Positions 39,501 to 51,960 are shown, numbered from the stretch's first letter. The stretch is DNA of 64,000 nt from Geosiphon pyriformis (GCA_016748015.1 JAAOMT010000197.1:334939-398938), one strand, 5' to 3'. The notes: a model not told the origin generated them from the letters alone. Program-made: numbers and translations.

Positions 39501-41236
39501 AGAATGCCCTACCACTCATATGGTTTGGGGATCATTGACACCCAAGCCTCCTTCCAAGGCCCAGGAACAGATTCCTGCTCCAAGCAAACATTCAAAAGCA
39601 CTAAGAGCATATTCAAAACTGATTTGTTGCAATGTTTCCACAACTCATTCGAGATGCTAGAGAGACCAGCTGCTTTCCCATCAGGCAGGTTCGAAACGAC
39701 ACTAGACATCTTATCAAAATCAATTAGGCTCATTACACCAGAAAAAGCATCATCAAAAACATACTCTAAAGGCTGATATTGGTGATCCCAAACACCAGTA
39801 ACATCAGAAACTACATTGCACTTCCTAGTCCATTCCTCCATGACTGCATCTACTTTGGCCTTAACCAGAGCAGACTCCAAAACCAACTCATCATCAACAA
39901 CCAGATGATCCAAAGTTACTTTGCAAAAAAGATGTTCCAACACACTCCTAATAGTATGATCTTTGTCCAATTCAAAACTTTCCATCCTCTTATCTATCGC
40001 CGATCTGATTTGAGATTCTCTAACTTGCTTCACTTCCGACATTTTGAATGCGTGATAAGACTTTTTGACCTTAGACAAAGCTGACCGAATAGCATCGAAG
40101 TAGGAACCTGATAGGAAGAGAGACTTTACCGCAGAAGCATTGACTGAATCCAAACCTTCCCACCTGTCAAGCAAGGATGTAAACTCTTTAGCAGAATCCA
40201 TATGAGATGCTTTAACTAACTTAGACACCAAGAGCTCTAGCTTGTGAAATTTGGACGAATCCTTGCTAAAATTTTTAACATATCTTTTGAACCATTTTTT
40301 CTTGAAAACTGTCTCAGCAGACAGACACATTACTTTATGGAGAGCAACCCACATCGAATTCAAGTCCGAGCGGACTCTGGCTGCAAGAAAATCATCATGA
40401 AACATAGCAGCATTTGCTGCCGTATCTTCTTTAAATTTGGCCCATTTAACATCATCTGCACCTTTGTAATCGTACTTTCAGTGATCTCTATTTGCTTGCT
40501 TGCAAACAGAATTCAACTGAACATCGAGCAGACCACTCAAACCCACTAACACTGAGACAGCCAGATGATCAGTATCAAAGTATTCCCCAATGCCAAACAC
40601 ATTGCGACCCACTATCACATTGACCAGATTTGAAGAAATAAACATAAAATCAATCGTCTTAGCAATACCCCAAGAATTGGACCAAGTTGGCAATTTCCCA
40701 CAGGAGCTCCCACCCAAGGCATTAACCAGACCCAAATTCAGACACTTTCTAAAACTTGCACATTTGTGAGAACCGTCTTCATTGAAATCGTCACTGAAAA
40801 CAACGAAGAAAGATTCATTAACAGTTTTTGCAATGAGAGAGTTGACTTCGCCAGCCTGAGAGAACCAAACTGCTGAGAAAGCACCAGCATACAGATCCAG
40901 AATAGACACCGAAAGTTTATTTTTGAAAAGTAACTTAATAGACAAGAGCCGACCAGGCACCTCTAATACTTTGCACATATGCCTTGCCAAAGAAGAATTC
41001 ATGACGACTACAACACCAGCACCCAGATATCCAGATTCCAAACCAGAGGTAAACATCTGCACACCATCATATTTGTTGACAATCCAGGGGTGAATTTTTC
41101 CTTTTAACTTTGATTCTGTAAAAATAGAAACTAAATTGTTCTTCTCCATATGCCAATGAATGACATCATCTTGTTTTGCAAGATTATTCATACCTCTGAC
41201 GTTGCAAGTAGCAATATTTCAAACCAGACTGTTCAT
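36548..41236 (-). pseudogene. LINE-B ORF2 (APE - RT - RNase H - zinc finger), stops but no frameshift
   Basis: One continuous frame of about 1560 codons. APE endonuclease: about 41236-40480. Reverse transcriptase: about 40400-38400, with GLDQGEVFSPLL and the catalytic box reading FVNDT instead of FVDDT, so one essential Asp is lost. RNase H: about 37870-37400, with LFTDGS, ELQA and SDSQAA. A zinc finger follows at about 37100, C-x2-C-x7-H-x4-C (CLFCGNVEISDHVFSC). In-frame stops lie at about 41219, 40478, 39509, 39350, 39074, 37562, 37513, 37330, 37255, 37115 and 36870; where LINE-A or the family gives a comparison most replace Trp. Length and order are as expected for the family. Confidence 0.85.
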
Positions 41237-43023
41237 TAAGATGAAAAGAAATTTGAACCCGCCCCAAAACTGTCCACTTTGGCTAAAAGTCCCAGAACTG
41301 TTTCCATCAGACACTTCATGCTGTCTTCCAACTTGAACACCAAAGATACATTGAAAAACACCGCACCCACAACAATCTCACCACTAGTGGCTGTACCTGA
41401 ATCCTTACTTATCACTATATCCGCCCCTTGATTCTGTGATGAAGGGGTCACCAACAGCTGACATCCAGGGCTTGGCTGGGAAACCATTGGTCCAAGTGCA
41501 TCCAGCCTCTTAGCCAGCTTACCCATCTGCTCCGCGAGGCTGGCGAGACTGTGCTCAAGAGCAGCAAACCTATCATTGACTTCTATTGAAACTGGCAGGG
41601 ACGGCACCATCTCCGAAGAGGAACCAGATTTCACTGAAGCATTTTGTCCAGAGAGAGGAGGAAAAGAAGACTCATTAGCAACCTTTGCCCAAGAGAGGCC
41701 ACCGAAAGAGACTGGACGAGCAACTGGAGCTGATCACTTGGTATAGATGGCTGCTAATCTGCTTTTATCTGTGTCTGACAGGACTCTACGCGAAGACAAA
41801 CCTGAAGAAACTCTCTCACCAATTGCACAGCCCAATGACATATGGCCTGATTTCCCACACTTGGCACACTTGGCCGAAACAAGACAAGACCAGTGTAGAT
41901 TGGTGCCCTTTAACACTGGTGTGGTTCCCATGATGGCATTCAATGATTCAGCAGAATCAAAACAGATGACAGCACACCTAGCCCTAGCATACATAACCAG
42001 ATGATGATCAATAACACATGTCTTCCCACCCACAGAACCAATAAAATCCCAGATGTTATGAGTAGTCGTTTCCATTGGCAGAGTATAAAACAGCGCCCTA
42101 TGCTGGTCCTTCACATCCCATGATTTTTTGTCCAAATCTGATCTAGCCACCCGCACAGCATCCTTTCCAATTAAGATTGACCACTTTGCCATGACCAAAT
42201 CAGCATGATCTGATTGCTCAAATTCTATCACAGCCTTCTGCCACAGCCCCACCAATTGCATCTTGATCAACTTAATTATCCCAAACTCAGAGAGTGCAGC
42301 GCACACAGCCTCAGCTGATGTTCCAACAGGAATTTCTTTTAACACCACAGCCCGATCTGAGCGACCAGCTGATCTCTTAAGATTGGTGTTTACCATGATA
42401 TTCACACTAGTAGCTTTTTCAATGGCTTTCATTAGACCCGATTCAGAAGTAAATGTTACTCTGATGATCCCTGAGAACTTTGAGGGGGTAGATGCCCCCC
42501 CAAAACCATTGATTCCTGAAAATAAACTCCTGATCCTTTTGAGCTTTTCCTGGGCCAAATTTCCTTCTACCACTTTTAGATCTAAATCCAAAGCAAATGA
42601 CTTTCTAACAGAAACATTGACCAGGTTCTTAAGAGGAGGAAAAAGCACCAGAGAGGCATCCAGAAGAATATCATCATTATCATTGTTATCCAGGAAGTCG
42701 ATCTTTCCCAAAGGTTTTCCCAATGCTTTCCTAGTTGTCACCTGTGAACCTTTTGGCGTTTGATCTAAATTTCCACCAACGAGTACACTACCTTCACCAT
42801 AATCAAAACTTGTTTCCTCTACAAGACACTCCTCTTCCATATCAACACTGTCAGATTCTGTGGTATCACCAGTCTCCAAACCCCATGAACGACCACTTTG
42901 CATCTTAGCAGAACCCTCTTCAGCACCAGCATTGTCCTCAAGAACACCGCCTCTTCTCTTTTTCCTTGACAGAACAGCCTTGAAACCACCCTTAGAGCCA
43001 GAACTTTTAACTATCTGTTTCAT
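41236..43023 (-). pseudogene. LINE-B ORF1 (RNA-binding, CCHC knuckle), one internal stop
   Basis: A 595-codon frame from the ATG of MKQIVKSSGSKGG with a single in-frame TGA at 41734-41736, most simply a CGA-to-TGA change. The N-terminal third is acidic and Ser-rich. A region at about residues 220-300 looks RRM-like (VVLKEIPVGTSAEAVCAAL). The zinc knuckle is CAKCGKSGHMSLGC, and a C-terminal heptad stretch (FAALEHSLASLAEQMGKL) suggests self-association. It ends at TAA 41238-41236, overlapping the ORF2 ATG by one base. Confidence 0.85.
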
Positions 43024-43183
43024 GACAGCAATACTAGGGCCAACAACAGCCTCGTAATCAAGCAGAAATGGTTTGGATTTATCGTACTGAATGGTAAAAA
43101 ACTTCTTCCAAAAAACTTTTGACTCTTTTTTGGGATTTGTGGAGGAACGAGAGAAAGAAGTTTTTGTTTATTGTTTTTAATAA

Positions 43184-43193
43184 TAGCTGTAAT
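43184..43193. repeat. Target-site duplication of LINE-B, right copy
   Basis: TAGCTGTAAT, identical to 36407-36416, next to the 5' end of LINE-B. Confidence 0.8.
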
Positions 43194-44467
43194 ATTTAAA
43201 AAAATAATTATATTATTGTGAAAAAAACCAAAAGTTATTTTGTTATTAAATTTATTAAATTATTATATTTTAAACAATATTATTCAGATTTTATTAAAAA
43301 CTATATCAAATTGATTATAAAACTAAAAAATTTTAAACATATTTTTTAAAATAGTTTTAAAAATAATAATTTATTAAGAGAATATAAAAAATATTTTAAA
43401 AAATTCCAATTATAATTATCTATATTTTTATTGTTGTAATTACTATTTTTTTAAATCCGATTTGGTTTTACCAGTAATTAAAAAACTATTAAATTAAAAG
43501 AATTAATAGATTTGTAACAATTTGTTACAAAAAAAATCTGTAATAATCTTGAAAAAGCAGTAATTTAATATTGTGATACGTAATTTTGTTTGTTTCGTCG
43601 ATCACTGTGCCATATATGGCGCAGTGATCGACGTCTCAATCTGTTTTAAATTATGTAATATTAATTATTTTTATTAGTTAAAAATAAATTACATATATTA
43701 TATCACATGGTTTTTGAATTTAATATATGCCATCTGTATATTATAATATAAAAATACATCAAAATTTTTGGTGTAACTGCTTTTATTCTTGTACAACAAG
43801 AAGTTTTTTTTGTTTTAAACAATATTTAAGTTACAAAAAAAACTTTTATATTATAAATATAAACATAAAAATTTGTATATTAGATATAAGCTAAAAATTC
43901 TAAAGTGTTAAAGACAACAAATTATATAAAATTTGACTTTTTAAACTATTTTAAATAATATTCACTTAAATGTATCAATTAGTACTATAATTAATAGTAT
44001 ATTAGCAATTTTAAATATAATATATTATATATTATATTAAGGTTAATATTTTAATATAAACATAAGGCAAAAAAAAATAACCAGTTTGTCTTTAAAAGAA
44101 AGTATGTATATATGTCTAATAAAAAACTATGTGTTAAAAGACTAAAATTATTTCTATTCTAATTTAGAACTTATTTTTAATATAGAACTGGTTAATTAAT
44201 TTCAAAATTATGTTAGTAAAAATTTATTTCAATTAAGTAACCAAGTATCTATAAATGAAAATAAGATTTTTATTATATCTTAACACTAAAAAATATGCTT
44301 TGATGTATCAAAAAATTTTAGATAATATTCTTTACGAAATTTAATTTTTTATAAAATATGTAGATTTATCAATTACTATCCAAAAAATTATTAAAAATAA
44401 AATTTTCAACAGTATTTATTCTTAATTATAACCTTATGAATACAATACAAAGATTTAAAGTTTATGG
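43194..44467. other. AT-rich desert between LINE-B and the Gypsy element
   Basis: AT-rich with dense stops and no coding relic. The only GC-bearing landmark is the palindrome at 43596-43633. Confidence 0.6.
43596..43633. repeat. 38-bp near-perfect palindrome
   Basis: Two 19-base arms (CGTCGATCACTGTGCCATA and its complement) meet without a spacer, with one mismatched pair. It stands out because it holds nearly all the CpG of its neighbourhood. GATCACTGTG recurs at 62896-62905. Confidence 0.85.
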
Positions 44468-45435
44468 TATTACCAATAGAATTTTAGCTCTTAAATTAGC
44501 TGAAATTACTTTTATAATTCTTATCATTAATTAATATATATTAAATATTGTTTTAATTATCACTTATTATTTAATCAAATTATTAAATATTACTAATTAA
44601 TTAATAATCTAATTTGTACAATAAAAAGTAAAATAATCAAATTACACAATATTCCAAACTATATAATATTCAAAAATTCACCAAAATTTGTAGAAATTTG
44701 CAAAATATCTTGATAGTTTACTGAAACTATTCATAGTTTGTAAAAACAATTTGTAGTTTATTAAAATATATCTTTAATTTATCAAAATTATAACAAAAAA
44801 AAAAGTTTAAGTTCATAAACTAGTATTATAACAAGTTATATAAAAGAAAAGCTTTTTTCTTCAAAAAAATATATTTTAGTTAGAATTAATTATTTTATAC
44901 ACATTTTTACAAAAAAACAAATAAAAATTAAATACTTTAAAAACTTAACTTCTTTAAATAATTATACTTGACATTCCTTAAAATCTAACTAACATTGTTA
45001 AAATTGATTAGTTACCAATTTTAATAATCAATTATTAATTCTAGATCTAAACAAAAAACAATTCTTTTAACAAAATTTTATTTTTTTTACATTTTTTTTA
45101 TTTTTTTTTATTTTTTTTATTATAATTATTAAGATAGTCTACAAATAAGATTTTTGCAAAAAAGTTGATTTTTACAGTAAAATAACTATATATTTCTAGT
45201 AAACTTTTAGATAAACAATTTCTGAAAAAAAGTTGATATTTATTACAATGTAATTATACAAAGTAATTAGCACAGAATTGGCCATTTTATTTATAAGTTC
45301 AGCAGTTCAAATTATAAGAAATAATTTGAAAATAAATTCAGTTATTAAAGGTTTAAATATTTTTAAAAACATGAATTTACAGCAGACAGGCATTAACATT
45401 ATATAAAAAAAAGAGGCCAAAAATTTTTGGTAATA
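44468..45435 (+). repeat. 5' LTR of the Gypsy element
   Basis: Aligns along its length with the 3' LTR (54289-55140), with the solo LTR (59908-60900) and, inverted, with 49965-50896. The start is TATTACC, derived from the TGTTACC seen in other copies, and the end is GTAATA, from GTAACA. The boundaries are inferred from the copies. Confidence 0.75.
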
Positions 45436-45599
45436 TTTAATGCTTTTCTTATAAAAATAACACAACAATAACAACTTCAAAAGTGGTAACTGCATTAGAC
45501 ATAACAATTTTAGAGTACTATCAGTTAATTTACACTCACTGTAAACAACAATTTAGAATTTAAGACAAAATTATAGTTTTTAAGAAAACACTTTTCCAA

Positions 45600-46760
45600 T
45601 ACATTAAAAACCAAATTAATAAATGCTTTTTTAGAGACTACAATATTACAGAAATTAAGTGAAATCTTCTTGAAAATCTCATTCACTACTTAAACAAAAA
45701 CCCAAAAAACATTAATGCTAATAGTTGTGCTACTTATTTTAAAGAACTTAATTATAATATTATTATGTTTTGTGAAAAAAAATATCTTGCCAACTTACAA
45801 TTTATTTTTGAACTTAAGTCTAAATTTGAAACAAACAAAAAAATATGTGACTAATTTATACAACACCTAATACACTGAAAACAATCTTTTAATACCTGTA
45901 GACACTAAAACAAGAAACTAGTTCTAAATTACTACTTTTAATCACACTCTTTTCAGCTTTACTTGCTCAAACCCAAATACCAAATTCATTACTCAATTAT
46001 TTTTTACATTACCAAAAAGCCCAACACAATAGCTTAAACAAATTTTTACTAGTATCAATCTTCTTGATTTTCTAGCAGAAAACCAAAGCAATTACTTTGA
46101 TAACAATGAAAACATTTCTGAATCTACAGAAAAAAAAACTACTAAAAACGAAAATACAGAAGATATAACAACTATTTATATTGCAAAAATTACTAAATTC
46201 ACTAGAAAAAATATTAACACCAGTCCACAAAAATGGCTTGACAAAGTTCAAAAAACAGAAAATATAAATAAATAGAATGCAACAAGAATATTAAAAACAA
46301 TTTTATATTTTTTTTAAAGAACAGCAGAAAAATAGTTTAAAAACTTGACTGAATTCTTTAAAAACTAATAAGTATTCAAAAATGCTTTCCTGAAACAATT
46401 TACTAACAATAACATTTTTATTACTCTTCAAAATTATTTTTGCAATATTAAACAAAAATTATCTAAAACTGTTATAACCTATTTTAAAAGATTCAATAAA
46501 CTTTTTTAATAAATTTGACAATTGAAAACCAATAATTACTACTTTAATATCTAGATTTTGAATTAATTTATTGCAAAATTAAAAAACAAACTCATTAAAA
46601 AAGTTTGACCACATATTTTAGAAGATTTAATCATTGCTATTTAATATGTTAAAACTTATAAAATAGCAATAAAAAAAGCTAATTACACCAAACTTGTAAA
46701 TTTTGCAATTGAAAAAACCAGCTCAGTAGCTAAAAAAAAGATTAATTAATTGACAAAAAA
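45600..46760 (+). pseudogene. gag relic of the Gypsy element
   Basis: Discontinuous plus-strand translation with a capsid-like helical region: KWLDKVQKTENIN at about 46230-46270, then stretches such as FKNAFLKQFTNNN and QNYFCNIKQKLSKTVITYFKRFNKL. Stops occur at expected Trp positions. Nothing usable remains. Confidence 0.65.
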
Positions 46761-47339
46761 AGTCAAAAATTATTTTACCAATTAATAACAACAACAGCAA
46801 CAAAGATACTAATTATTCTAATAATATAATCAAAATAACTATGTAGTATTATCAAACAACCAATCTTAAAGCTATTACTATTGTAGAATTTCTGAATACT
46901 GGAAATAAAATTGTCAAAAAATGCAATAAAACCAACAACAAAAAAATAATTAATATTATTCTTAACTTTAGCAATCTTATTACCAATTTTCATTACTAGC
47001 TTATTATTTATCAAAACTTTAATACCAGAATAATTACTATCAATTTGCTTCACAACCTATTTAATAATAGTATTAATAACTACCAGCTTAGTAATATCAA
47101 ATATTTGTCTTAAAATTGGGTCAACAAAACCAATTTACATCTCAAAACCAATTTGTAACAAACAATAACCAATTTAATTTCAATAACCAATTGATTTTCT
47201 AAAACCCAGTTCAGTAAAAACCAATACATTACCACACTCAACTCAGTTATTTTACAATGTCAGAAGAGTTGAATTTTCAATAAACTGCATTTTTTGAAAG
47301 TAAAACTACAATACCAAGACAAAACTTTTCTAATAATAC

Positions 47340-47720
47340 AATTTTATTAGCCAGAATTGTTCAAAATGCCAACTTCTTGAATATATTTTCATTTAAATTT
47401 GAAGTCAATAAATTACCATTTCTATTTAGTAATACAGTAGTTAATAAACAAAAGGTGATTACAGTAATATATACAGAAACCAAAATTGAAGAAAAACCAA
47501 TTTGGTTAATTTGAAACAGTATATCTGCTAGAAGTATTATCATTTATCAGTTGATACAACAGCTTAAACAAAACATTAACAAACCAGTCCAAACAGTTAT
47601 TGTCACAGTTGATGTTATAAAAAAACTTTAATAAGAGAAATTAACAATTTTTCTTTTATAATTAATAGAATTACTATTTTAGTTAAAGTTCTTATGATAG
47701 ATATATTCCAATATCAAGCC
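47340..47720 (+). pseudogene. Retropepsin (protease) relic of the Gypsy element
   Basis: Plus-strand fragment reading NSISARSIIIYQLIQQLKQN (about 47514-47573), matching the DSG-S-x-x-S-I-I start of Ty3/Gypsy proteases with the catalytic Asp changed to Asn, followed by PVQTVIVTVD. Several stops follow. Confidence 0.6.
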
Positions 47721-47999
47721 CTTATTAAAAACAATTGGCTTCTCAAAGCCAATGCAAACCTAAATTGAGAAACCCAAAAACTTAAAATTTTATACCAAAA
47801 ACAATATATTTAAGTATTTACTACATATAATACTTTTAATAAATAATCCAAAAAAGCCTTAGTGCTTAAATTTAAAGAAAAAAAAATGCCAATTACTAAA
47901 ACATAGATGGCTCTTAAATTAACATTCAATTGGGCTGAAAAAACAAAGCAAAAAATCTTTAAGAAAACCAGAGAATGAAACATTGTTTAGTATTTAATA

Positions 48000-49220
48000 C
48001 CAAAATCATAGAACAACCACTTTATATCTTACTTAAATATAAAAACTACAACAAAAAGCTTTTATTAATGGGAGTCTGCATATTCTCAAAAGAGAAATAT
48101 GAAACACATACCTGCTATTTTTGTAAAACATGCCATAGAGAACAATTCAGATATTTCAAATAAAATAAAAAATAAAACAATACTTTTTGTTTTATATGTA
48201 AAAAAATGCTACCAAAAGAATACAACTGAATTAATGTTGCAATGAAAAGAAAAGTTTGTAATCAAATCTGTTAATATGCACTTTTAATTGCAGAAAAAGT
48301 AAAAAAAAGAACCTTTTTTAATACAACATATAACAATGTCTTTAACAAACTCTACTATTACCTACACAATACTAAAATAATCTACAAATTGGTCATGGTT
48401 TTAATTAATAAAAGAATTCAAGAAAATGTATGCCAAATAAAAAAAGCAAAATACATTAAGTATACAATAGAATTAGCTGGATTTAATTATAAAAATGAAG
48501 TAGAAACTTATTACCAAATTACAAGCTATGTTTACCTGACCAAAAAAGCTCAAATTTAATAATTAAAGCAAATGAATATTCAATTATATAAAGAATATAT
48601 TATGCCTTGTGATAACTAATAATGTCCAGAATGCTATTCTCTTAACACCTTTTTGCCCAATAAAAAAGATAAACATGAAATCGAATTTAAAAATTCTGAA
48701 CTGGAAGAAAAAATTACAATCACATTAATCTACTTGGTTAAAAACCAGTTTATTATACAACTCAAATATTTTAACAACAATGATCAAGAAATTTAACCAG
48801 AAAAAGCCCATGAAATTAATATTAAATATGATCTATGATATTCTAATAAGAATACTTTAATCTTTTAATTCAAGTCTCTAACAAAAATCAATCTAAAAAT
48901 TGCTTTCAAAATTTTATTAAGAGCAATAGTTCAAATTGCTTCTTGATTATTATTGGCAAGCAAAAAAATCAACATTAGAGAAGAAATTATAAATACAGAA
49001 TATACTGAAGACATTACAATTTTGTTACAAAATAAAACTAATAAATCATTCAAAATTAAGTATACTAAAAAAACTGTTTAAGCAATCTACTTATTTTTAA
49101 TTAATATTTCAGGTTTATAATTAGTTAACAATAGAGAACAATTAGGAAAAAGTAAAAAAAACCCCAAGGTTTTGGTTCAACTGGACAATTCACAGTTGCA
49201 GTAAATATAACTTTCAATGT
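48000..49220 (+). pseudogene. Cys-rich region and dUTPase relic between protease and RT
   Basis: Cys pairs (TCYFCKTCHREQF at about 48107-48145, then CFICKK near 48190) precede a dUTPase-like sequence. dUTPase motif 1 appears as AHEINIKYDL (from about 48809), and the substrate motif 3 as IINTEYTEDI (about 48987-49016). Motif 5 is almost intact, QGFGSTGQF at 49165-49191. dUTPases hydrolyse dUTP and would limit uracil in the element cDNA. Stops and at least one frameshift break it. The position between protease and RT differs from lentiviruses, where dUTPase lies between RNase H and integrase. Confidence 0.75.
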
Positions 49221-49639
49221 ATAAAATAAATCTTACCAGATTTTTTGACTTTTATAACTAATTACCATATTATCTTTTAGAAAACATTACAAAATTTACA
49301 CTTGCCTAAAACCAACCACTATTCAAAAAATCTTTAAATCCAATAAACAAATTTGTTAAACACATGAAATCTTAATCTTAAACATTTATATTCCAAAAAA
49401 AATGAAAAAATTTTGAGTTATTTTTTACAATTTAAATAACTACTTCATTATTTTATTAAATAAAATAGAAATTAGAATTATACATAGTAACATTTTTTAA
49501 GAAAAGCTCTCAGATTGTTTTTAATTTTATTGAAATTGTAAGATATACACTATTTCCAAACCCAAATATTAATTTTATAACTAAAAACTATTATATTTTA
49601 GAAAAAAAACTTTTTCAAATCAATATAAGTCTTTTGGAA

Positions 49640-51560
49640 TTCCAACAACAAAGACAATTAAAACAGTTGATTGCCAAATATACTAATATATTTGCCAAAG
49701 ATAATAATAATCTTGAAAAAACCAATATTGTATAGCATTAGATTTATACAGAAAATGTTCTACTAAAATATTAACAAATCTATTAAGTTTTATCTGCTAG
49801 CCACAAATTCATCAAAGAAAAAGTTCAACAAATACTCAATAATGGTCTTATCTAATCATTAAAAAGCCTTTGGGCCTTACCAATAGTTTTTGTTAAAAAA
49901 AAAATGGCAAAATCAGATTTTGTATAAACTATTAACAACTAAATAGTGTCACAATTAGAAATGGTATTATCAGAGGTTTTTGGTTTCTTTTTTTAATTGT
50001 TGTTAATGTCTGTTTGCTGTAAATTTATGTTTATTAGAAGTTATTAAATCTTTAATAACTGAATTTATCTTTAAATTATCTCCTATAATTTGAACTGCTG
50101 GACTTATAAGTAGAATAACCAATTTTATGCTAGTTACTTTATATAGTTATATTGTAGTAAACATCAATTTTTTCTCAGAAATTGCTTATCTAAAAGCTCA
50201 ATAAAAATGTGTAGTTATTTTGCTGTAAAAGTTAACTTTTCTATAAGAATTTTGTCTGTAAGTTACCTTAATGATTATAATAAAAAAAATAAAAAAATGT
50301 AAAAAAATATAAAAAAAATAGAATTTTGTTAAGAGAATCGTTTTTTGTTTAGATCTGAAGTTACTAACAGATTATTAAAATTGATAGCTAATTAATTTTA
50401 AAATGTTAATTGAGTTTTGAGAATTTCAAGTATAATAATTAAAGATTTGATTTTTATTTAATTTGTAAATATATGTAAAAAATAATTGATTTTAACTAAG
50501 ATATCTAAGAATAAGATACATTTTTTCAAAGAGAAAAATTTTTCTTTTATATAATTTGTTATAATACTAGTTTTTGAATTTGCATTTTTTTTTTTGCTAT
50601 TATTTTGATAAATTAAAGATACATTTTAACAAACTACAAGTTATTTCTGTAAACTATTGATTATTTCAGTGAACTATTAATTATTTTTACAAATTTTTAC
50701 AAATTTCAGTGAATTTTTGGATGTTATATAGTTTAGGGTATTGTATAATTTGATCATCCTAATTCTCATTGTATAAATCAAATTATTAATTAACTAATAA
50801 TATTTGATAATTTGATTAACTAATAAGTAATAATTAATAATAGAAATTATAAAAATGATTTTATGTTAATTAATAGCTAAAATTCTACTAATAACAATAT
50901 TTATTTACTATTAAAAATCAACAACATGCTAAATGCTTTAGGAAAGCCAAGTTTTTTTTAACTTTAGACTTAGAAAACAGATACTAACAAGTTAAAATAA
51001 ATTCTAAAAACTGTTCCAAAATAGTATTTATTACTTAAGGAAAAAATTACAAGTTTAATATAATGTTTTTTGGACTCTATAATAAATCAACAATATTTTA
51101 AAGACTTATGAATATTGTATACAAAAGATTTTTATGGCAATTAGTAGTTATTTATTTAAATAACATTGATCTATATTCCTCAAATTTTAAAGCTTACCTA
51201 ATTTACTTGTGAAAAGTTTTTTAATAATTATAAAAAACAAGATTAAAGTTAAACATTAAAAAATGTTACTTTGAAAAAACAAATTTGATTTTCCTTAAAC
51301 ACATTGTCGACAAAGATAAAGTTCAATCTAATCTAAGAACAATTAGTGCTATTAAGAATTTTCAAGTTCTCTAAAATACTATAAAACTAAGAAAATTTAT
51401 ATAATTAGTCTCTTATTACTGAAAGTTTATCAAAAAAATTTTTAAAATCACTAAATTACTTAATCACTTAATCAACAAAAATATAAAATATCAATAAATA
51501 CAAGCTTAACAATAAGCATTCAATATTTTCAAAGAAAAACTTATTACAACTTAATTTTTG
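49640..51560 (+). pseudogene. Reverse transcriptase relic, split by a nested LTR
   Basis: The first part (49640-49964) carries the pre-RT and N-terminal RT signature: an HKFIKEKVQQILNNGLI-like stretch at about 49805-49855, then VFVKKKMAKSDFV. The second part resumes after the nested LTR (50897 on) with INNMLNALGKPSFF and further finger and palm fragments, including a former YLDD region near 51150. Many stops are present. Confidence 0.7.
49965..50896 (-). mobile_element. Nested solo LTR, inverted, inside the Gypsy RT
   Basis: The reverse complement of this segment aligns with the LTRs at 44468, 54289 and 59908 along about 930 bp. The two halves of the RT lie on either side. It is therefore a later insertion of the same family, reduced to one LTR by recombination. 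Confidence 0.8.
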
Positions 51561-51599
51561 TCTATTCAAATTTTAGTAAAAAGTTTCAGTTATTATTAA

Positions 51600-51960
51600 T
51601 GCTTTACACATAGCTTTTAATATCATCTTATTATAATTGAATAATAATGACAATAAACAAATAATTGTCTATGTTAATAGAACTCTTAAATTAACTGAAC
51701 TCAAATATGAATTCACCAAATTAGAAGCAACAACTGTTATTTGGACTCTAAAATACTTCCAACAATATTTTCAAAATGAATTCCAATTTAATATTATTAC
51801 AGATAATATTAATCTCAAATGGCTCAACAAAAAAAGCTCTAAACTTAGTGCCAAACAATTTTGATGATCTGATTTTCTAATAGACTACAAATATATTATT
51901 TATTACAAACTAAACAAATTACATACAAATATAGATAGTCTTTTCAGAATAAAGCAAGAT
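51600..51960 (+). pseudogene. RNase H relic of the Gypsy element
   Basis: The longest open stretch of the element (51637-51864) reads as Ty3/Gypsy RNase H: VYVNRTLKLTELKYEFTKLE, AVIWTLKYF-like spacing, and NIITDNINLKWLNKK, where Asn replaces the usual His in TDH. Confidence 0.8.

Larger units (their letters stand above)
36417..43183 (-). mobile_element. LINE-type non-LTR retrotransposon, copy B, apparently full length
   Basis: A 6.77-kb element bounded by a 10-bp direct repeat. Order, right to left: short 5' UTR, ORF1 (43023-41236), ORF2 (41236 to about 36546), 3' UTR and a TTAATAAAATAAAAATAAAA-type tail at 36417-36437. ORF1 and ORF2 overlap as TAATG. The GC content is far above that of the flanks, so it is younger than the surrounding desert. 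Both ORFs keep frame from end to end but contain in-frame stops, so the copy cannot move on its own. It matches LINE-A closely enough to align every domain. Confidence 0.93.
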
